NCBI RefSeq assembly: GCF_014385105.1
Contig: NZ_JACRTE010000003.1
Location: 1-64,000 of the forward strand
Direction: 5' to 3'
Length of the DNA: 64,000 bases
From: Qingrenia yutianensis
GTDB lineage: Bacteria; Bacillota; Clostridia; UMGS1810
Shown: piece after piece, positions 51,990 through 61,869 of the stretch
How positions within the stretch are numbered: the first letter of the stretch is position 1
Layout: every line of letters starts with the position of its first letter
Notes under the pieces: model-generated
Database searches by the model: none
Told to the model about the DNA's origin: nothing
The model's input: only the letters and a program-made list of their open reading frames with translations
Translations under genes and position numbers: made by a program

Positions 51990-54128
51990 ATGAGATATTT
52001 TAAAGCGGACAGTAACATAAAAAGGCAGTATTTTGTGACGGCGGCAATACTTTTGGCAGTGCTGATACCCGTGTATATTGTTTCGTACAATATGACTGCC
52101 GAGAACATTTCGGCAGGAATACAGGGAAACATAGACGTTACTATGAATATGCTGGACAAGGAAACCGAAAGTCTGCGCAAAATAAGTATGAATATCGTGG
52201 AAACGGACGAATACACCGAGCTTAACAAAAATATCACAATAGACTCTCCCGTGGAATACGCATCGGTTAACAAGTTTGCGAAAAAATACAATCAAACCAT
52301 AGATTTATCGAGCATTATTGAGGACTGCATAATATATTTCAAGCGCAGCGACGTTATCGTTTCAAAAAAACTCACGCTTTGCGGAGAAGATTTTTTGAGC
52401 GCCGACGATTTTATACGTTTCGGAAACGAAAGCTTTGACGATTTTGTGCAAAAGGCGTCGGAGGAGGGATTTTCCGAAACGTGGAGATACTGCCCTGATA
52501 CGTTTTACTGCGGAAAAAAGAGCGATATACTGGCGGTGTGTGTTGCCGCAAGCAGAAATTTGAGCAGCAATGCCGACGCGGTTATAGTGGGGCTTATAGA
52601 CGTTGACAGCCTGTTTTCGGCAATGGGAATGGACAATTTTAAAACGTATGCCGAGTATAAATTCACCGCGTATGACGGCAGTACGCTTATGGAAAGCGCT
52701 TCATACGGCAGTATGAAAACAAAGCACATTATTTCTTACGACAAAACAAGCGCCGCGGTAAGGCTGGATTTAAAGATAAGACCGTCGTACTATAACCAAA
52801 GAATGAAAATTTTGTTTATTCTTTTTGCAGTATACAGTATGATTATCGCCTCGGTGGGCGTGCTTATTGTGTTTTTCCTCGCAAAAATGCAAAATTCAAA
52901 AATGCACCGTCTTGCCCTTGCGGTTGAGGAATTCACCGGCATTGCAAATGTCAAAAACGATTACGATTATATCAGCGAGGTTTTAAAGGGCATAAACAGA
53001 AAAAATCTGTATCTTGACAGTGTTGTTGCGAAAAATGTTATATACAAGCTTTTCACAATGACGCTGACCGACGACGAGTATGACATCATAAGGTCGAAAT
53101 ATCCCGAGCTTTTCGGCGAAAGCATTATTATGATTATAAAAAGCGAAAATATGATGCCCGAAATCATTGAGCTGGGCGCAAAGCAGTACGGGCTTGAAAT
53201 TACTGCAATGCTGAAAAACTACAACGGCAATATTGTGGTGATAATAAAGGCGCGCAGCAGCAGTGAATATTATGCCGAGGCGGCGGAGAAAATATCGGAG
53301 CTTGTGTCGAGAATTAAAGAAAAAGGCATTGACATATATGCTTCGGTGAGCGGAATATGCGAAAGCATTGAGGAAATTCCCGAAAAATACAAAGAGGCTC
53401 ACAATCTTTTAAGGCATCTTGAATATCAAAATCTCATTCTTGCCGATACCGACAGAGCAGAAAAATCGCTTGCGCTCACGGGTATGGGCGATAAGCTCTA
53501 CGAGCTTGTTATGTCGGGCAACGAGTTTGAGGCAAGCAGAATTGTTTACGAGCAGTGGTACGATTTGAGCGAAAATTTTGCGGACAACAGTCTGGAACAG
53601 CTTTTCTTCGACCAGCGCAGAGCGCTTATCACCGCCGCGGAAAACACAGGATATAACGGTGAAATCGTAAACTACGACAGCAACAAAAACATTCGCGAAA
53701 CCGCCTTTGCGGTGACCGAATGTATATCGAAACTTTGCGCGCACATACGTTCGCTGCGCAGTGAAAAGAAAAAATACGACGAAATTATAAATTATATTCT
53801 TAATCATTACACCGAGCCGTTTTTCGGTATGACAAGCGTTACTACGTATTTTAACGTGTCGGATAAAACCGTGAGCAATGTTGTAAAGCAAAAAACGGGA
53901 CAAAGCTTTTTGGGATATGTTGAAAATCTGCGTATCGACAGGGCAAAAACGCTTTTGGAAGACGACACGTTAAAGGTTGCGGATGTTGCGAATATGTGCG
54001 GTTACGGAACGGAGGGTGCGTTCTACAAGGCATTTAAAAAGAAAGTCAACGTATCGCCTGGTGTTTACAGAAAAAGCAGAACAAACAGGTTTATTCTCAA
54101 TGACGGGGAGGACGGCAATGAAAAATAA
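51990..54128 (+). CDS. Membrane-bound AraC-family regulator with extracytoplasmic sensor
   Basis: 712 residues. Two membrane helices (about 14-33 and 265-290) enclose an outside sensor domain of about 230 residues, Cache-like. The cytoplasmic middle (about 300-590) contains a YesN/YtdP-like region. The C-terminal AraC helix-turn-helix pair (about 605-700; SVTTYFNVSDKTVSNVVKQKTG and KVADVANMCGYGTEGAFYKAFKK, each in part) binds DNA. It likely senses an oligosaccharide outside, perhaps through a lipoprotein, and activates operon B. The TTCGG repeats at 34487-34538 are candidate sites. Its gene lies inside the operon it may control, allowing positive feedback. It overlaps the next gene by 11 nt. 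Confidence 0.87.
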   Translation: MRYFKADSNIKRQYFVTAAILLAVLIPVYIVSYNMTAENISAGIQGNIDVTMNMLDKETESLRKISMNIVETDEYTELNKNITIDSPVEYASVNKFAKKYNQTIDLSSIIEDCIIYFKRSDVIVSKKLTLCGEDFLSADDFIRFGNESFDDFVQKASEEGFSETWRYCPDTFYCGKKSDILAVCVAASRNLSSNADAVIVGLIDVDSLFSAMGMDNFKTYAEYKFTAYDGSTLMESASYGSMKTKHIISYDKTSAAVRLDLKIRPSYYNQRMKILFILFAVYSMIIASVGVLIVFFLAKMQNSKMHRLALAVEEFTGIANVKNDYDYISEVLKGINRKNLYLDSVVAKNVIYKLFTMTLTDDEYDIIRSKYPELFGESIIMIIKSENMMPEIIELGAKQYGLEITAMLKNYNGNIVVIIKARSSSEYYAEAAEKISELVSRIKEKGIDIYASVSGICESIEEIPEKYKEAHNLLRHLEYQNLILADTDRAEKSLALTGMGDKLYELVMSGNEFEASRIVYEQWYDLSENFADNSLEQLFFDQRRALITAAENTGYNGEIVNYDSNKNIRETAFAVTECISKLCAHIRSLRSEKKKYDEIINYILNHYTEPFFGMTSVTTYFNVSDKTVSNVVKQKTGQSFLGYVENLRIDRAKTLLEDDTLKVADVANMCGYGTEGAFYKAFKKKVNVSPGVYRKSRTNRFILNDGEDGNEK

Positions 54129-57100
54129 AGTTGCGTTGAAAGCTATAATTTTACTGCTGATATTGACAAATTTTATAAGCGTGCTTGCGTTTGACGGCTA
54201 TGTTTTAAACTTTGAAAACGGTACGGGCGATTGGACAAGAGTGTCATCTTCGGGTGAAATGTTTGCGGAATATACAGACGCATTGCATAAAAACGCACTT
54301 TATGTAAATTCGCCGGGCGTGCTGGCAAAATACCGTTTAAATCTTGAAAACCCCGTTCCGGCAGATGATAAAATATATTCTTTGAGTTATGATATTAAAA
54401 TTGACGAAATAAAAAACCAAACGACGAAACAGACCGTTTCGGTGTGCGTTTTGGGTTCAAACAACGTTATGGCGTTTTACGGTTTGAGAATTGACAACGG
54501 CGAGGTGTCGTATCCGAACGGCTATGACACAACGGGCATCAGCACCGCGAAGGACGGCAGTGAAACCTTAAAAATTTCGCAGGGCGAATGGCACAACTTG
54601 AAAACGGTGTATAACAGAGCAAGCGGAATTTTTACATATTATGTCGATAATCTGCCTGTGCGCACGCGGAAAGGCGATGTTTTACGGGTTAAGGCTTACG
54701 AAAAAATTGAGAATTACAAAATTGCAAAGCTTGAACTTGTGTCGCGCAATTTGTCCAAAACGGACAGAATTTATATCGACAACATCACGATTAAAGAGGA
54801 GGCGGAAATACCCGAATATACAGGCGTTAACGTGTACGGCGCGAGAATATATGACAACACGGGAAACGAAATTTTGCCGAATAATATTCAGGGCGCGGAT
54901 AAGTTTAATTTAAGCTTTGATTACACCGCGGACAAAGATTTTTCATATGCGGCGGCGCTGTATAAAAACGGCGCGCTGAAAGACATTGTATGTGCAGAAA
55001 CCGATACGGCAAACAACGGTTATGAGTGCAGAGAAAATATCGAAATCGAGAACAAATCGGGCGCGGATACGTTAAAGCTTTTTGCCCTGGATAGTTTGAA
55101 AAGCTTAAGACCGTATAAGGTGCGGTGGAAAGAGGACGAAAAAAGCGAAATTTCCGTTTTGCTTGACAAAACTGCAATTCAAAATGAGAATTTTTCCGTT
55201 TCGGGCGACGAACTGAGCACCGAAACGCACGGCGGAAAAACGGGAATACTTTTAAAACCTCCCGTTATGGACAGCGATATTGCGGCGGCGCAGAAGAAAA
55301 AGTACAACAGCACCCTCGGCGGACCCGAAAGCGCGTATTACATAAATTTTGACGTTAACGAAAAAAGCTTTTTAAACCGCACGGACGGCTTGTGCATTGA
55401 GGCGGAGGTTTGCTATTTTGACGAAGGTTACGGCGCGTTTACTCTGGAATACGACACACTTTACGAGTCGCTCAAAGAGGCGGAATATGTGGAGCTTGAC
55501 AATACAAAAACGTGGAAAACACACACCTTCAGACTCAAAAATGCGCATTTTACGGGCGAAAATACCGATTTCAGGCTTGCAACCTGGGGCGAAATAATGC
55601 GCTATTCAAACACGGGCGTTGTTTTTTCGTCGGTTAAGCTGAAAAATACGGGAGCGAAAAATCAGTTTGACATAACCGCCTCGTCATCGCACACGGGAAA
55701 TATATATTACACGGGCGAAAATATGGCTTTTGATATAAAAATTTCACCGCGCGCGTTTTATAACTATTCAAAATCATTCGGCGAATATGATGCGGTTTTA
55801 AAATATACTCTCCTTGACGAAAACAAAAATGAGATAAGTAAAATCGGTACAAAAACCGTTTCGGTAAAGCCCTGTCAAACCGTTTCGGACACTGTGACTT
55901 TCAGCGTTCAAAAATACGGAATTTACTATCTTAAAACCGAAATAATATGTGACAAATACAATATTTTCGGCGAGAAAGAAACGGAATTTTCGTACGTCAA
56001 CAGTGACAAAACAACGGTTAACTATGACTTCGGCATAACGGGCGGTCAAAAAATTGCAAATACCGAAAAGCTTGCGAAAAACGCAGGTATCGGCTCGGTG
56101 CGCTGGGTGAGAAATATGCGCGACGTTATGAGCCTTACATATGACGACACTACATATACTCTTAAAGAAAAGGGAATAAGCACCGAGTGGAAAAATTGGC
56201 AGAACACGCTCGAGGCAAAAGGGTTTGACATAATAAACACGCTTTTGGCGCAGAGTATGCCTTATTCAAATCAAACCAAAAACGGATATAAACTTCATAT
56301 TCCGTACGGTGATGACGGACGTGATTTGTTTGCGCAGTATTGCAGATATTTTGCGCAAAACGTTTCGTCACAGTATTACGAAATCTGGAACGAATTCGAT
56401 TCGCCGGCGGGAAAATCGTATAATATGAACGGTGAGGACTACCGCAATTACGGAAATCTTCTTGTAAAATCGGCAGACACGGTTTATTCGTGCGACCCGG
56501 ACGCAGAGATAATTGCGGTGGTGTCGGGAAGCAAAAGCACGCACGAAAAATCAATAAAGCGCGTTATTGAGCTTATCGGTGCAGGTAAGGCGGAAAATAC
56601 GCTTGACAAATATTTTAACATAGCGTCGGCACACCCGTATCACTGGAACGACAATCCGCTTTTTGCCGAGTATACCGACACCGGAAAGATGACCGATATG
56701 TATAAGCATATGAAAGAAATACGCGATTTGTACGATAGTTACAATCTTAAAAATACGCGTCTTTACGTAACCGAGGTTGCGTGGTCGCCTCATTACACAG
56801 CATACAACGAATACGGCGCCTTCCCAGACAACAAAAACATAATCGCCGACCCTTCAAAGGCGATAAGAAAGCCGATTACCGAAAAACAACAGGGAAGCTA
56901 TCTTGTGCAGACTTACGTGATGATGAAAAAAGATAACCTTGTGGAAAAATTTATGCCCTACCTTTTTGTGCGCCAGACAAACGTACGCGTTGACCGCGAC
57001 AAAAATATGGGTATTTTGAAAAACTACAAAAGTTATCTTGAAGATGTTCCGCTTGCGGCAACAAACGCATATCTTGCGGTTTCAAATATGAATATGCTTC

Positions 57101-57384
57101 TTGCAAATGCGCAGTATATGAGCGATTTTTATTTTGACGATACTTCAAAAACCGACGTGTGCTACCGATACAGGCAAAATAACGGAAACGATATTGCGGT
57201 TTTGTGGTCGGCAAAAGAGGACGGCGAAAATGTGTCGGTCAATTTCGGGTGCAAAAAAATAACGGTGTACGACGAATACGGAAACGCGTCCGAAATGCAG
57301 AGCAACAGCGGAATTTACAGCTTTAATCTCACACAGTCAACTGTGTATGCAACGGGAAATTTTAGTGAGTTTAAGAAAAACTGA
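54118..57384 (+). CDS. Second secreted clan GH-A-like glycosidase, paralogue of 41070-44453
   Basis: 1088 residues from ATG 54118 (SD GGGGAGGA). A signal peptide (about 1-24) is followed by a jelly-roll (about 25-225), a linker domain, a beta-sandwich shared with the paralogue (about 350-635), the TIM-barrel (about 640-980) and a C-terminal beta domain. Likely acid/base is E759 in EIWNEFD and nucleophile E886 in TEVAW. The C-terminal end (VYDEYGNAS, TVYATGNFSEF) parallels the first enzyme, which has an extra CBM9-like domain. The two likely cut related links in one polysaccharide. The family is not recognised; GH39 is the nearest in motif style. Confidence 0.7.
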   Translation: MKNKVALKAIILLLILTNFISVLAFDGYVLNFENGTGDWTRVSSSGEMFAEYTDALHKNALYVNSPGVLAKYRLNLENPVPADDKIYSLSYDIKIDEIKNQTTKQTVSVCVLGSNNVMAFYGLRIDNGEVSYPNGYDTTGISTAKDGSETLKISQGEWHNLKTVYNRASGIFTYYVDNLPVRTRKGDVLRVKAYEKIENYKIAKLELVSRNLSKTDRIYIDNITIKEEAEIPEYTGVNVYGARIYDNTGNEILPNNIQGADKFNLSFDYTADKDFSYAAALYKNGALKDIVCAETDTANNGYECRENIEIENKSGADTLKLFALDSLKSLRPYKVRWKEDEKSEISVLLDKTAIQNENFSVSGDELSTETHGGKTGILLKPPVMDSDIAAAQKKKYNSTLGGPESAYYINFDVNEKSFLNRTDGLCIEAEVCYFDEGYGAFTLEYDTLYESLKEAEYVELDNTKTWKTHTFRLKNAHFTGENTDFRLATWGEIMRYSNTGVVFSSVKLKNTGAKNQFDITASSSHTGNIYYTGENMAFDIKISPRAFYNYSKSFGEYDAVLKYTLLDENKNEISKIGTKTVSVKPCQTVSDTVTFSVQKYGIYYLKTEIICDKYNIFGEKETEFSYVNSDKTTVNYDFGITGGQKIANTEKLAKNAGIGSVRWVRNMRDVMSLTYDDTTYTLKEKGISTEWKNWQNTLEAKGFDIINTLLAQSMPYSNQTKNGYKLHIPYGDDGRDLFAQYCRYFAQNVSSQYYEIWNEFDSPAGKSYNMNGEDYRNYGNLLVKSADTVYSCDPDAEIIAVVSGSKSTHEKSIKRVIELIGAGKAENTLDKYFNIASAHPYHWNDNPLFAEYTDTGKMTDMYKHMKEIRDLYDSYNLKNTRLYVTEVAWSPHYTAYNEYGAFPDNKNIIADPSKAIRKPITEKQQGSYLVQTYVMMKKDNLVEKFMPYLFVRQTNVRVDRDKNMGILKNYKSYLEDVPLAATNAYLAVSNMNMLLANAQYMSDFYFDDTSKTDVCYRYRQNNGNDIAVLWSAKEDGENVSVNFGCKKITVYDEYGNASEMQSNSGIYSFNLTQSTVYATGNFSEFKKN

Positions 57385-57403
57385 AACATTATCGGAGGGA
57401 AAA

Positions 57404-59479
57404 ATGCAAAGAATTGACAACGCATATGTCAGCTATGGCGAGTATTTTTTGGACTACAACACAAAAACATTCGAGCTTAAAATCGGCTTCGGCAAAACGT
57501 GCATAACCGCGCACATTAAAAGCGGTATATTTGAAAATTACAAAAAAAGCGATATTAAATATAAGCTGAAAAACACAAAAAACATTAAAACGGTCGTTTA
57601 TAAAAATGGCGAAACAAGCCTTACGCTCATATTTGAGGCGAGCGCGAGGGGAATAGGAATAAAGAAAAAAGGCGATGCACAGATAGACGGAATATTTAAT
57701 TTTGACAGCGTTTCCGACGTTATTTCGGTCAGAATGTCGAAAAATTCGCCCGTTTTCAGATGTTCCTGCGGTTTGGGTGCGTCAAATTCGGACAACGCGC
57801 TTTTTGACAAAAACACCGACACCGCGTATGTTGCGGAGGGGTGTACCCTCGGTTTTGACAAAGAAAAAAACGTTTATACAGTAAAGGGCGGTGCGGAGCT
57901 TAAATTCAGGGTTGAAAAAGACGTTTACGCAAACAAGTATCACATAAAATATGCGAAAATAAACAAAAACAACACCTTCGGCAAAAATTTGCCCGTCGGC
58001 TTTATGACGTGGTACGCGGTGAAATTTGACGCAAGCGAAAAAACGGTTTTGGAAAATGCGCTTTTTCAGAAAGAGCATTTAAAAGACTTCGGCGCAAACA
58101 CCGTCTGGGTGGACTGGGAATGGTATCACAAGGGCTTTGACGCGGACAGCGTGCGCGCCGACGGCGTGGACACCTTTAATCCCGATAAGGAAAAATATCC
58201 GAACGGTTTAAAATACGTTTCGGACAAAATAAGAGAAATGGGATTTATTCCGTCGCTCTGGATAGGACCGACCAACGAAACCTTTGAAACCGATTATTTA
58301 AAGGCAAATCCCGATGTTCTGCTTGCAAAAGAGCAGTGCTGGGTGGGCACGTATTTCTATGACATCACCCATCCGAAATTTTTAAACGATTTTCTTCCCA
58401 AGGCACTTTCTATGGTGGACAAATGGGGTTATGATGCGGTGAAGTTTGACACACTCCCGATTTGTGCGGAGCGGTGCGAGGAATATCACGAACGGCTTTA
58501 TAACAGTGAAATCACAACATACGGAGCGTACCGCAATATGATTGCAAAAACGCGCGAAATTCTCGGCAAAGACAGATATATTCTGTCGTGTTCGGGCGAC
58601 AAAAGGAGCGATGTTTTGTGGGCGGCGGATATGTTCGACGCGGCGCGCATAGGGCTTGACATTTTCAAGTGGGAGGAATTTTTGCAAAACTGCGTTTACC
58701 GCACAATGGAGTTTTATCCTCTGCACAACGTTGTGCTTTACAACGACCCCGACAATGTTGTTGTGAGGAGCGAGTTTAACACGTTAAATCAGGCAATTTC
58801 GCGCGCGACATTCGTTTCGATGCTCGGTATGCCCGTAACGTTCGGCGATGCGTTCCGCGATTTGGACGAAAAGCGCGTTGATATTTTAAAACGCGTAATT
58901 CCTCCGCTCGATATATCTCCGAAGGACATTTCGGCACGCGTTGACAAGCGCGATGTGTGCGTGACAAACCTTTTTGTGAACAAAAAATTTGAAAATTACA
59001 ATGTTGTGAGCGTGTTTAACACAACGGACAAAAAGTGCGAATATACGCTCGATTTTGAAAATGAGCTTGAACTTGACGGTGAAAAATATCATATTTATGA
59101 TTTTTGGAACGACAAATATCTTGGTACGGCGAGCGGAAAAATATCGCTTTCGCTTAATGCGTGCGAAACAAGGCTTTTATCGGTAAGACCGAAAAAAGAC
59201 ATTCCGCAGATTATCAGCACAAACCGTCACATCACGCAGGGTGCACAGGAAATCGAGGATATGCGCTTTGAAGAAAACACGCTTTTTGTAAGGGCAAACC
59301 TTGTTAAAAACGACGAATATAAAATTGCCGTGTATGTTCCTGATATTTACAGAGTGTCGGACTGCGGTGCACTTAAAGCCGAAAACGACAAAAAATACGG
59401 CAATGTTAAATATTTTTGGTTTGTTCCCGAGAAAAACGGCTGTTATGAATTTAAAATTAAATTTGAGGTGGAATTATGA
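57404..59479 (+). CDS. Clan GH-D (GH36/GH27-like) glycosidase, cytosolic
   Basis: 691 residues from ATG 57404 (SD GGAGGG). No signal peptide. An N-terminal beta-supersandwich (about 1-190) is followed by a barrel (about 195-530) and C-terminal beta domains. The clan GH-D nucleophile motif is AVKFD with D349, and the acid/base is D419 in ARIGLD. WVDWEWY (near 235) lines the sugar site. Known clan members act on alpha-galactosides or alpha-N-acetylgalactosaminides. It is distant from the standard GH36 enzyme at 61870-64000, so it may prefer another alpha-linked sugar. It overlaps the isomerase gene by ATGA. Confidence 0.78.
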   Translation: MQRIDNAYVSYGEYFLDYNTKTFELKIGFGKTCITAHIKSGIFENYKKSDIKYKLKNTKNIKTVVYKNGETSLTLIFEASARGIGIKKKGDAQIDGIFNFDSVSDVISVRMSKNSPVFRCSCGLGASNSDNALFDKNTDTAYVAEGCTLGFDKEKNVYTVKGGAELKFRVEKDVYANKYHIKYAKINKNNTFGKNLPVGFMTWYAVKFDASEKTVLENALFQKEHLKDFGANTVWVDWEWYHKGFDADSVRADGVDTFNPDKEKYPNGLKYVSDKIREMGFIPSLWIGPTNETFETDYLKANPDVLLAKEQCWVGTYFYDITHPKFLNDFLPKALSMVDKWGYDAVKFDTLPICAERCEEYHERLYNSEITTYGAYRNMIAKTREILGKDRYILSCSGDKRSDVLWAADMFDAARIGLDIFKWEEFLQNCVYRTMEFYPLHNVVLYNDPDNVVVRSEFNTLNQAISRATFVSMLGMPVTFGDAFRDLDEKRVDILKRVIPPLDISPKDISARVDKRDVCVTNLFVNKKFENYNVVSVFNTTDKKCEYTLDFENELELDGEKYHIYDFWNDKYLGTASGKISLSLNACETRLLSVRPKKDIPQIISTNRHITQGAQEIEDMRFEENTLFVRANLVKNDEYKIAVYVPDIYRVSDCGALKAENDKKYGNVKYFWFVPEKNGCYEFKIKFEVEL

Positions 59480-60870
59480 AAAAAACAACATTTGCACTTT
59501 ATTTCGGAAACCGCGGATTTTTCCCCGGCGAGCTTATCGCGTCGGCGCGTGACGAAATGACGAAAACGCTCGAAAAATCAGGCTTCGGATACATAATATC
59601 CGACGAAAATTCCACGCGTTACGGCGCGGTGGAAACGCTTGAAGAGGGTGAGTTTTACAATAATTTTTTGAAAAAGCACGAGGGCGAATATGATGGAATT
59701 ATCATTTGCCTTCCCAATTTCGGCGACGAAAACGGTGCATATGCCGCGCTGAAAGACGCTGACGTGCCGATTTTGGTTCAGGCTTATCCCGACGAGGTCG
59801 GAAAAATGGATTTTGCGCACCGCCGCGACGCGCTTTGCGGAAAAATCGCAATGTGCAATGTTTTAAGGCAGGCTGGCATAAAATACACGCTCACGTCCAA
59901 AACCGCCGTTTCACCGTCCGATGAAAGCTTCGCCGAGGATTTGAGGCAGTTCGGCGCAGTGTGCAGAATTGTCAAAAATTTAAAAAGCTTTAATATTGGT
60001 GCAATCGGCGCGCGCACAACCGCGTTTAAGACCGTGCGTTTCGACGAAATCGCTATGCAGAGAAAAAAGGTGAATGTCGAAACGATAGACTTATCTTATG
60101 TTTTTTCTATGATGAATGAGCTTAAAAAAGAGGATTTAACCGAAAAAATAAGCGTTTTGGAAAATACCGCGTCGTTCGGAAATTATCCCGATGTAAAAAA
60201 AGAAAATCTTGCGCGCCTTTTAATTGTTTTGGAAAAAATCAAAAAGCAGTATAATCTTCAGGCTCTTGCCGTAAGGTGCTGGGATGAGCTTGAAAAAACG
60301 TATAACATTGCTCCGTGTGCTGCAATGAGCGTACTTAACGAACGGCATATTCCGTCGGCGTGTGAGCTTGATGTAAACAACGCGGTTATGATGTACGCTC
60401 TCGACTGCGCGAGCGAAAACCCCGTTATGCTTCTCGACGTTAACAACAATTACAACGGCGATATGAATAAAACCGTGCTTTTTCACTGCTCGGCAATTCC
60501 GCAGTCGTTTTTTACGGAAAAAGGCAAAATTTCAGAGCATCTTATGTTTAAAAAATCGTACGGCGAGGGCACGGGAGTCGGCATTGTAAAGGGCAAAATT
60601 ATGCCCTGCGAGGTTACAATCGGAAGCTTTAAAACCGAGGACGGACACCTTTGCGCATTCACAACCGAGGGAAAACTCACAAACGACAAGCTTGATGATG
60701 AATTTTTCGGTTGCGGTACGGTGTTTGAAAGTGCAAAAAACGCCGAACTTTTGGAATATATGTGCAAAAACGGCTACCGCCATCACGTTGCAATAGCAAA
60801 GGGAAACTGGGCGAAAGCGGTTAAAGAGGCTATGGAAAATTACCTTGAATATGATATTGATTTGATTTAG
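59476..60870 (+). CDS. L-fucose/L-arabinose-isomerase-like protein
   Basis: 464 residues. The overall layout fits the L-fucose isomerase-like family. The N-terminal part carries GIIICLPNFGDENGA; the middle carries CWDELEKTYN (near 269) and ACELDVNNAV (near 295); the C-terminal part ends with HHVAIAKGNW near 440. The acidic residues and the late His are candidates for the metal site. It would interconvert an aldose and a ketose in the cytosol. Which sugar is unknown; the members are diverse and some have other roles. Together with the ketose 3-epimerase gene next to it, it suggests a route that changes a released monosaccharide into a common intermediate. Confidence 0.75.
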   Translation: MKKTTFALYFGNRGFFPGELIASARDEMTKTLEKSGFGYIISDENSTRYGAVETLEEGEFYNNFLKKHEGEYDGIIICLPNFGDENGAYAALKDADVPILVQAYPDEVGKMDFAHRRDALCGKIAMCNVLRQAGIKYTLTSKTAVSPSDESFAEDLRQFGAVCRIVKNLKSFNIGAIGARTTAFKTVRFDEIAMQRKKVNVETIDLSYVFSMMNELKKEDLTEKISVLENTASFGNYPDVKKENLARLLIVLEKIKKQYNLQALAVRCWDELEKTYNIAPCAAMSVLNERHIPSACELDVNNAVMMYALDCASENPVMLLDVNNNYNGDMNKTVLFHCSAIPQSFFTEKGKISEHLMFKKSYGEGTGVGIVKGKIMPCEVTIGSFKTEDGHLCAFTTEGKLTNDKLDDEFFGCGTVFESAKNAELLEYMCKNGYRHHVAIAKGNWAKAVKEAMENYLEYDIDLI

Positions 60871-60884
60871 GGAGGAATTTTTAA

Positions 60885-61772
60885 ATGAATAAACTTGGAA
60901 TTTTTATGAATTTCTGGGAGAAAAACTGGGACGCGGACCACGCAAAATATATAAAAAAGGTGAAAAAACTCGGATTTGACATTTTGGAATTTCAGGCACA
61001 GCCGCTGCTTGAAATGACCGACGAAAAGATAAGAAATCTCAAAAAACTTGCTGATGATGAAGGAATTGAGCTTACATATTCGCTCGGACTCGACCCTAAT
61101 TTTGACGTTTCGTCGCTTGACGAAAGCGTAAGGCTCGGCGGTGTGAAATATCTTCAGAACATCATACGCAAAATGAAAATCGGCGGGGGAACACTTTTGT
61201 CGGGCGTAAGCTATGCAGGCTGGGGCACGCCGAACGTGATTATGGACAGCAAAGAGGCGTATCTTAATCAGAGCGTAAAAAGTATGCGCGAGATTGTGAA
61301 AGTTGCCGAGGAATGCGGTGTTACGTACTGCGTTGAGGCGGTAAACAGGTTTGAAACCTGCCTTATCAACACGGCAAAAGAGGCGGTGGACTACTGTGAT
61401 ATGATTGACAGCCCGAATATCGGCGTTTTGCTTGATACATACCATATGAATATCGAGGAAAACAATATCGGCGACGCGATAAGATACGTCGGCAAAGACA
61501 GACTCAAAAACTTCCATACGGGCGAAAACAACCGCACCGCGCCGGGCAGAGGACACATCGATTGGGACGAAATTTTTAAGGCGCTTTCCGATATAGGCTA
61601 TGAGGGCAGAATTGTGTCCGAGCCGTTTGTTATGCAGGGAGGCGAGGTTGGACGCGATATTCACGTTTTCCGCGATTTGGTGGAAAATCCGACCGAAGAA
61701 AAAATTGATAACGAAGCAAAATTTTTGCTTGATTTTGAAAGAAAAATGATAGAAAAATACAGTAAAAAATGA
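60885..61772 (+). CDS. Ketose 3-epimerase, D-psicose/D-tagatose 3-epimerase family
   Basis: 295 residues in the TIM-barrel fold. The metal ligands Glu, Asp, His, Glu are visible in CVEAVNRFE (near 145), LLDTYHMNIEE (near 178), NFHTGENNR (near 206) and VSEPFVMQGG (near 243). These blocks match those of the Agrobacterium D-psicose 3-epimerase closely. It would flip C3 of a free ketose, for example fructose/psicose or tagatose/sorbose. The exact ketose is open. GGGAGGAA precedes the ATG. It is the last gene of operon B, with a strong terminator after it. Confidence 0.9.
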   Translation: MNKLGIFMNFWEKNWDADHAKYIKKVKKLGFDILEFQAQPLLEMTDEKIRNLKKLADDEGIELTYSLGLDPNFDVSSLDESVRLGGVKYLQNIIRKMKIGGGTLLSGVSYAGWGTPNVIMDSKEAYLNQSVKSMREIVKVAEECGVTYCVEAVNRFETCLINTAKEAVDYCDMIDSPNIGVLLDTYHMNIEENNIGDAIRYVGKDRLKNFHTGENNRTAPGRGHIDWDEIFKALSDIGYEGRIVSEPFVMQGGEVGRDIHVFRDLVENPTEEKIDNEAKFLLDFERKMIEKYSKK

Positions 61773-61810
61773 CGGGATATTTGAAAATATATTTCGGTTA
61801 AAAGTTTACA

Positions 61811-61848
61811 AACAGCAACCCAAGCTTATGCTTGGGTTGCTGTTTTTT
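61811..61848 (+). terminator. Terminator of operon B
   Basis: A perfect 15-bp stem AACAGCAACCCAAGC / GCTTGGGTTGCTGTT with a TTAT loop and a T-run after it. The T-run on the other strand is short, so it works mainly for operon B. Confidence 0.92.
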
Positions 61849-61869
61849 CCTCTGTGTTATTTATTCAAT

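Noticed and set aside
60867..61664. 265-codon minus-strand frame over the ketose 3-epimerase gene
   Set aside because: It is a shadow of the epimerase gene, which has all four metal ligands and a good ribosome binding site.
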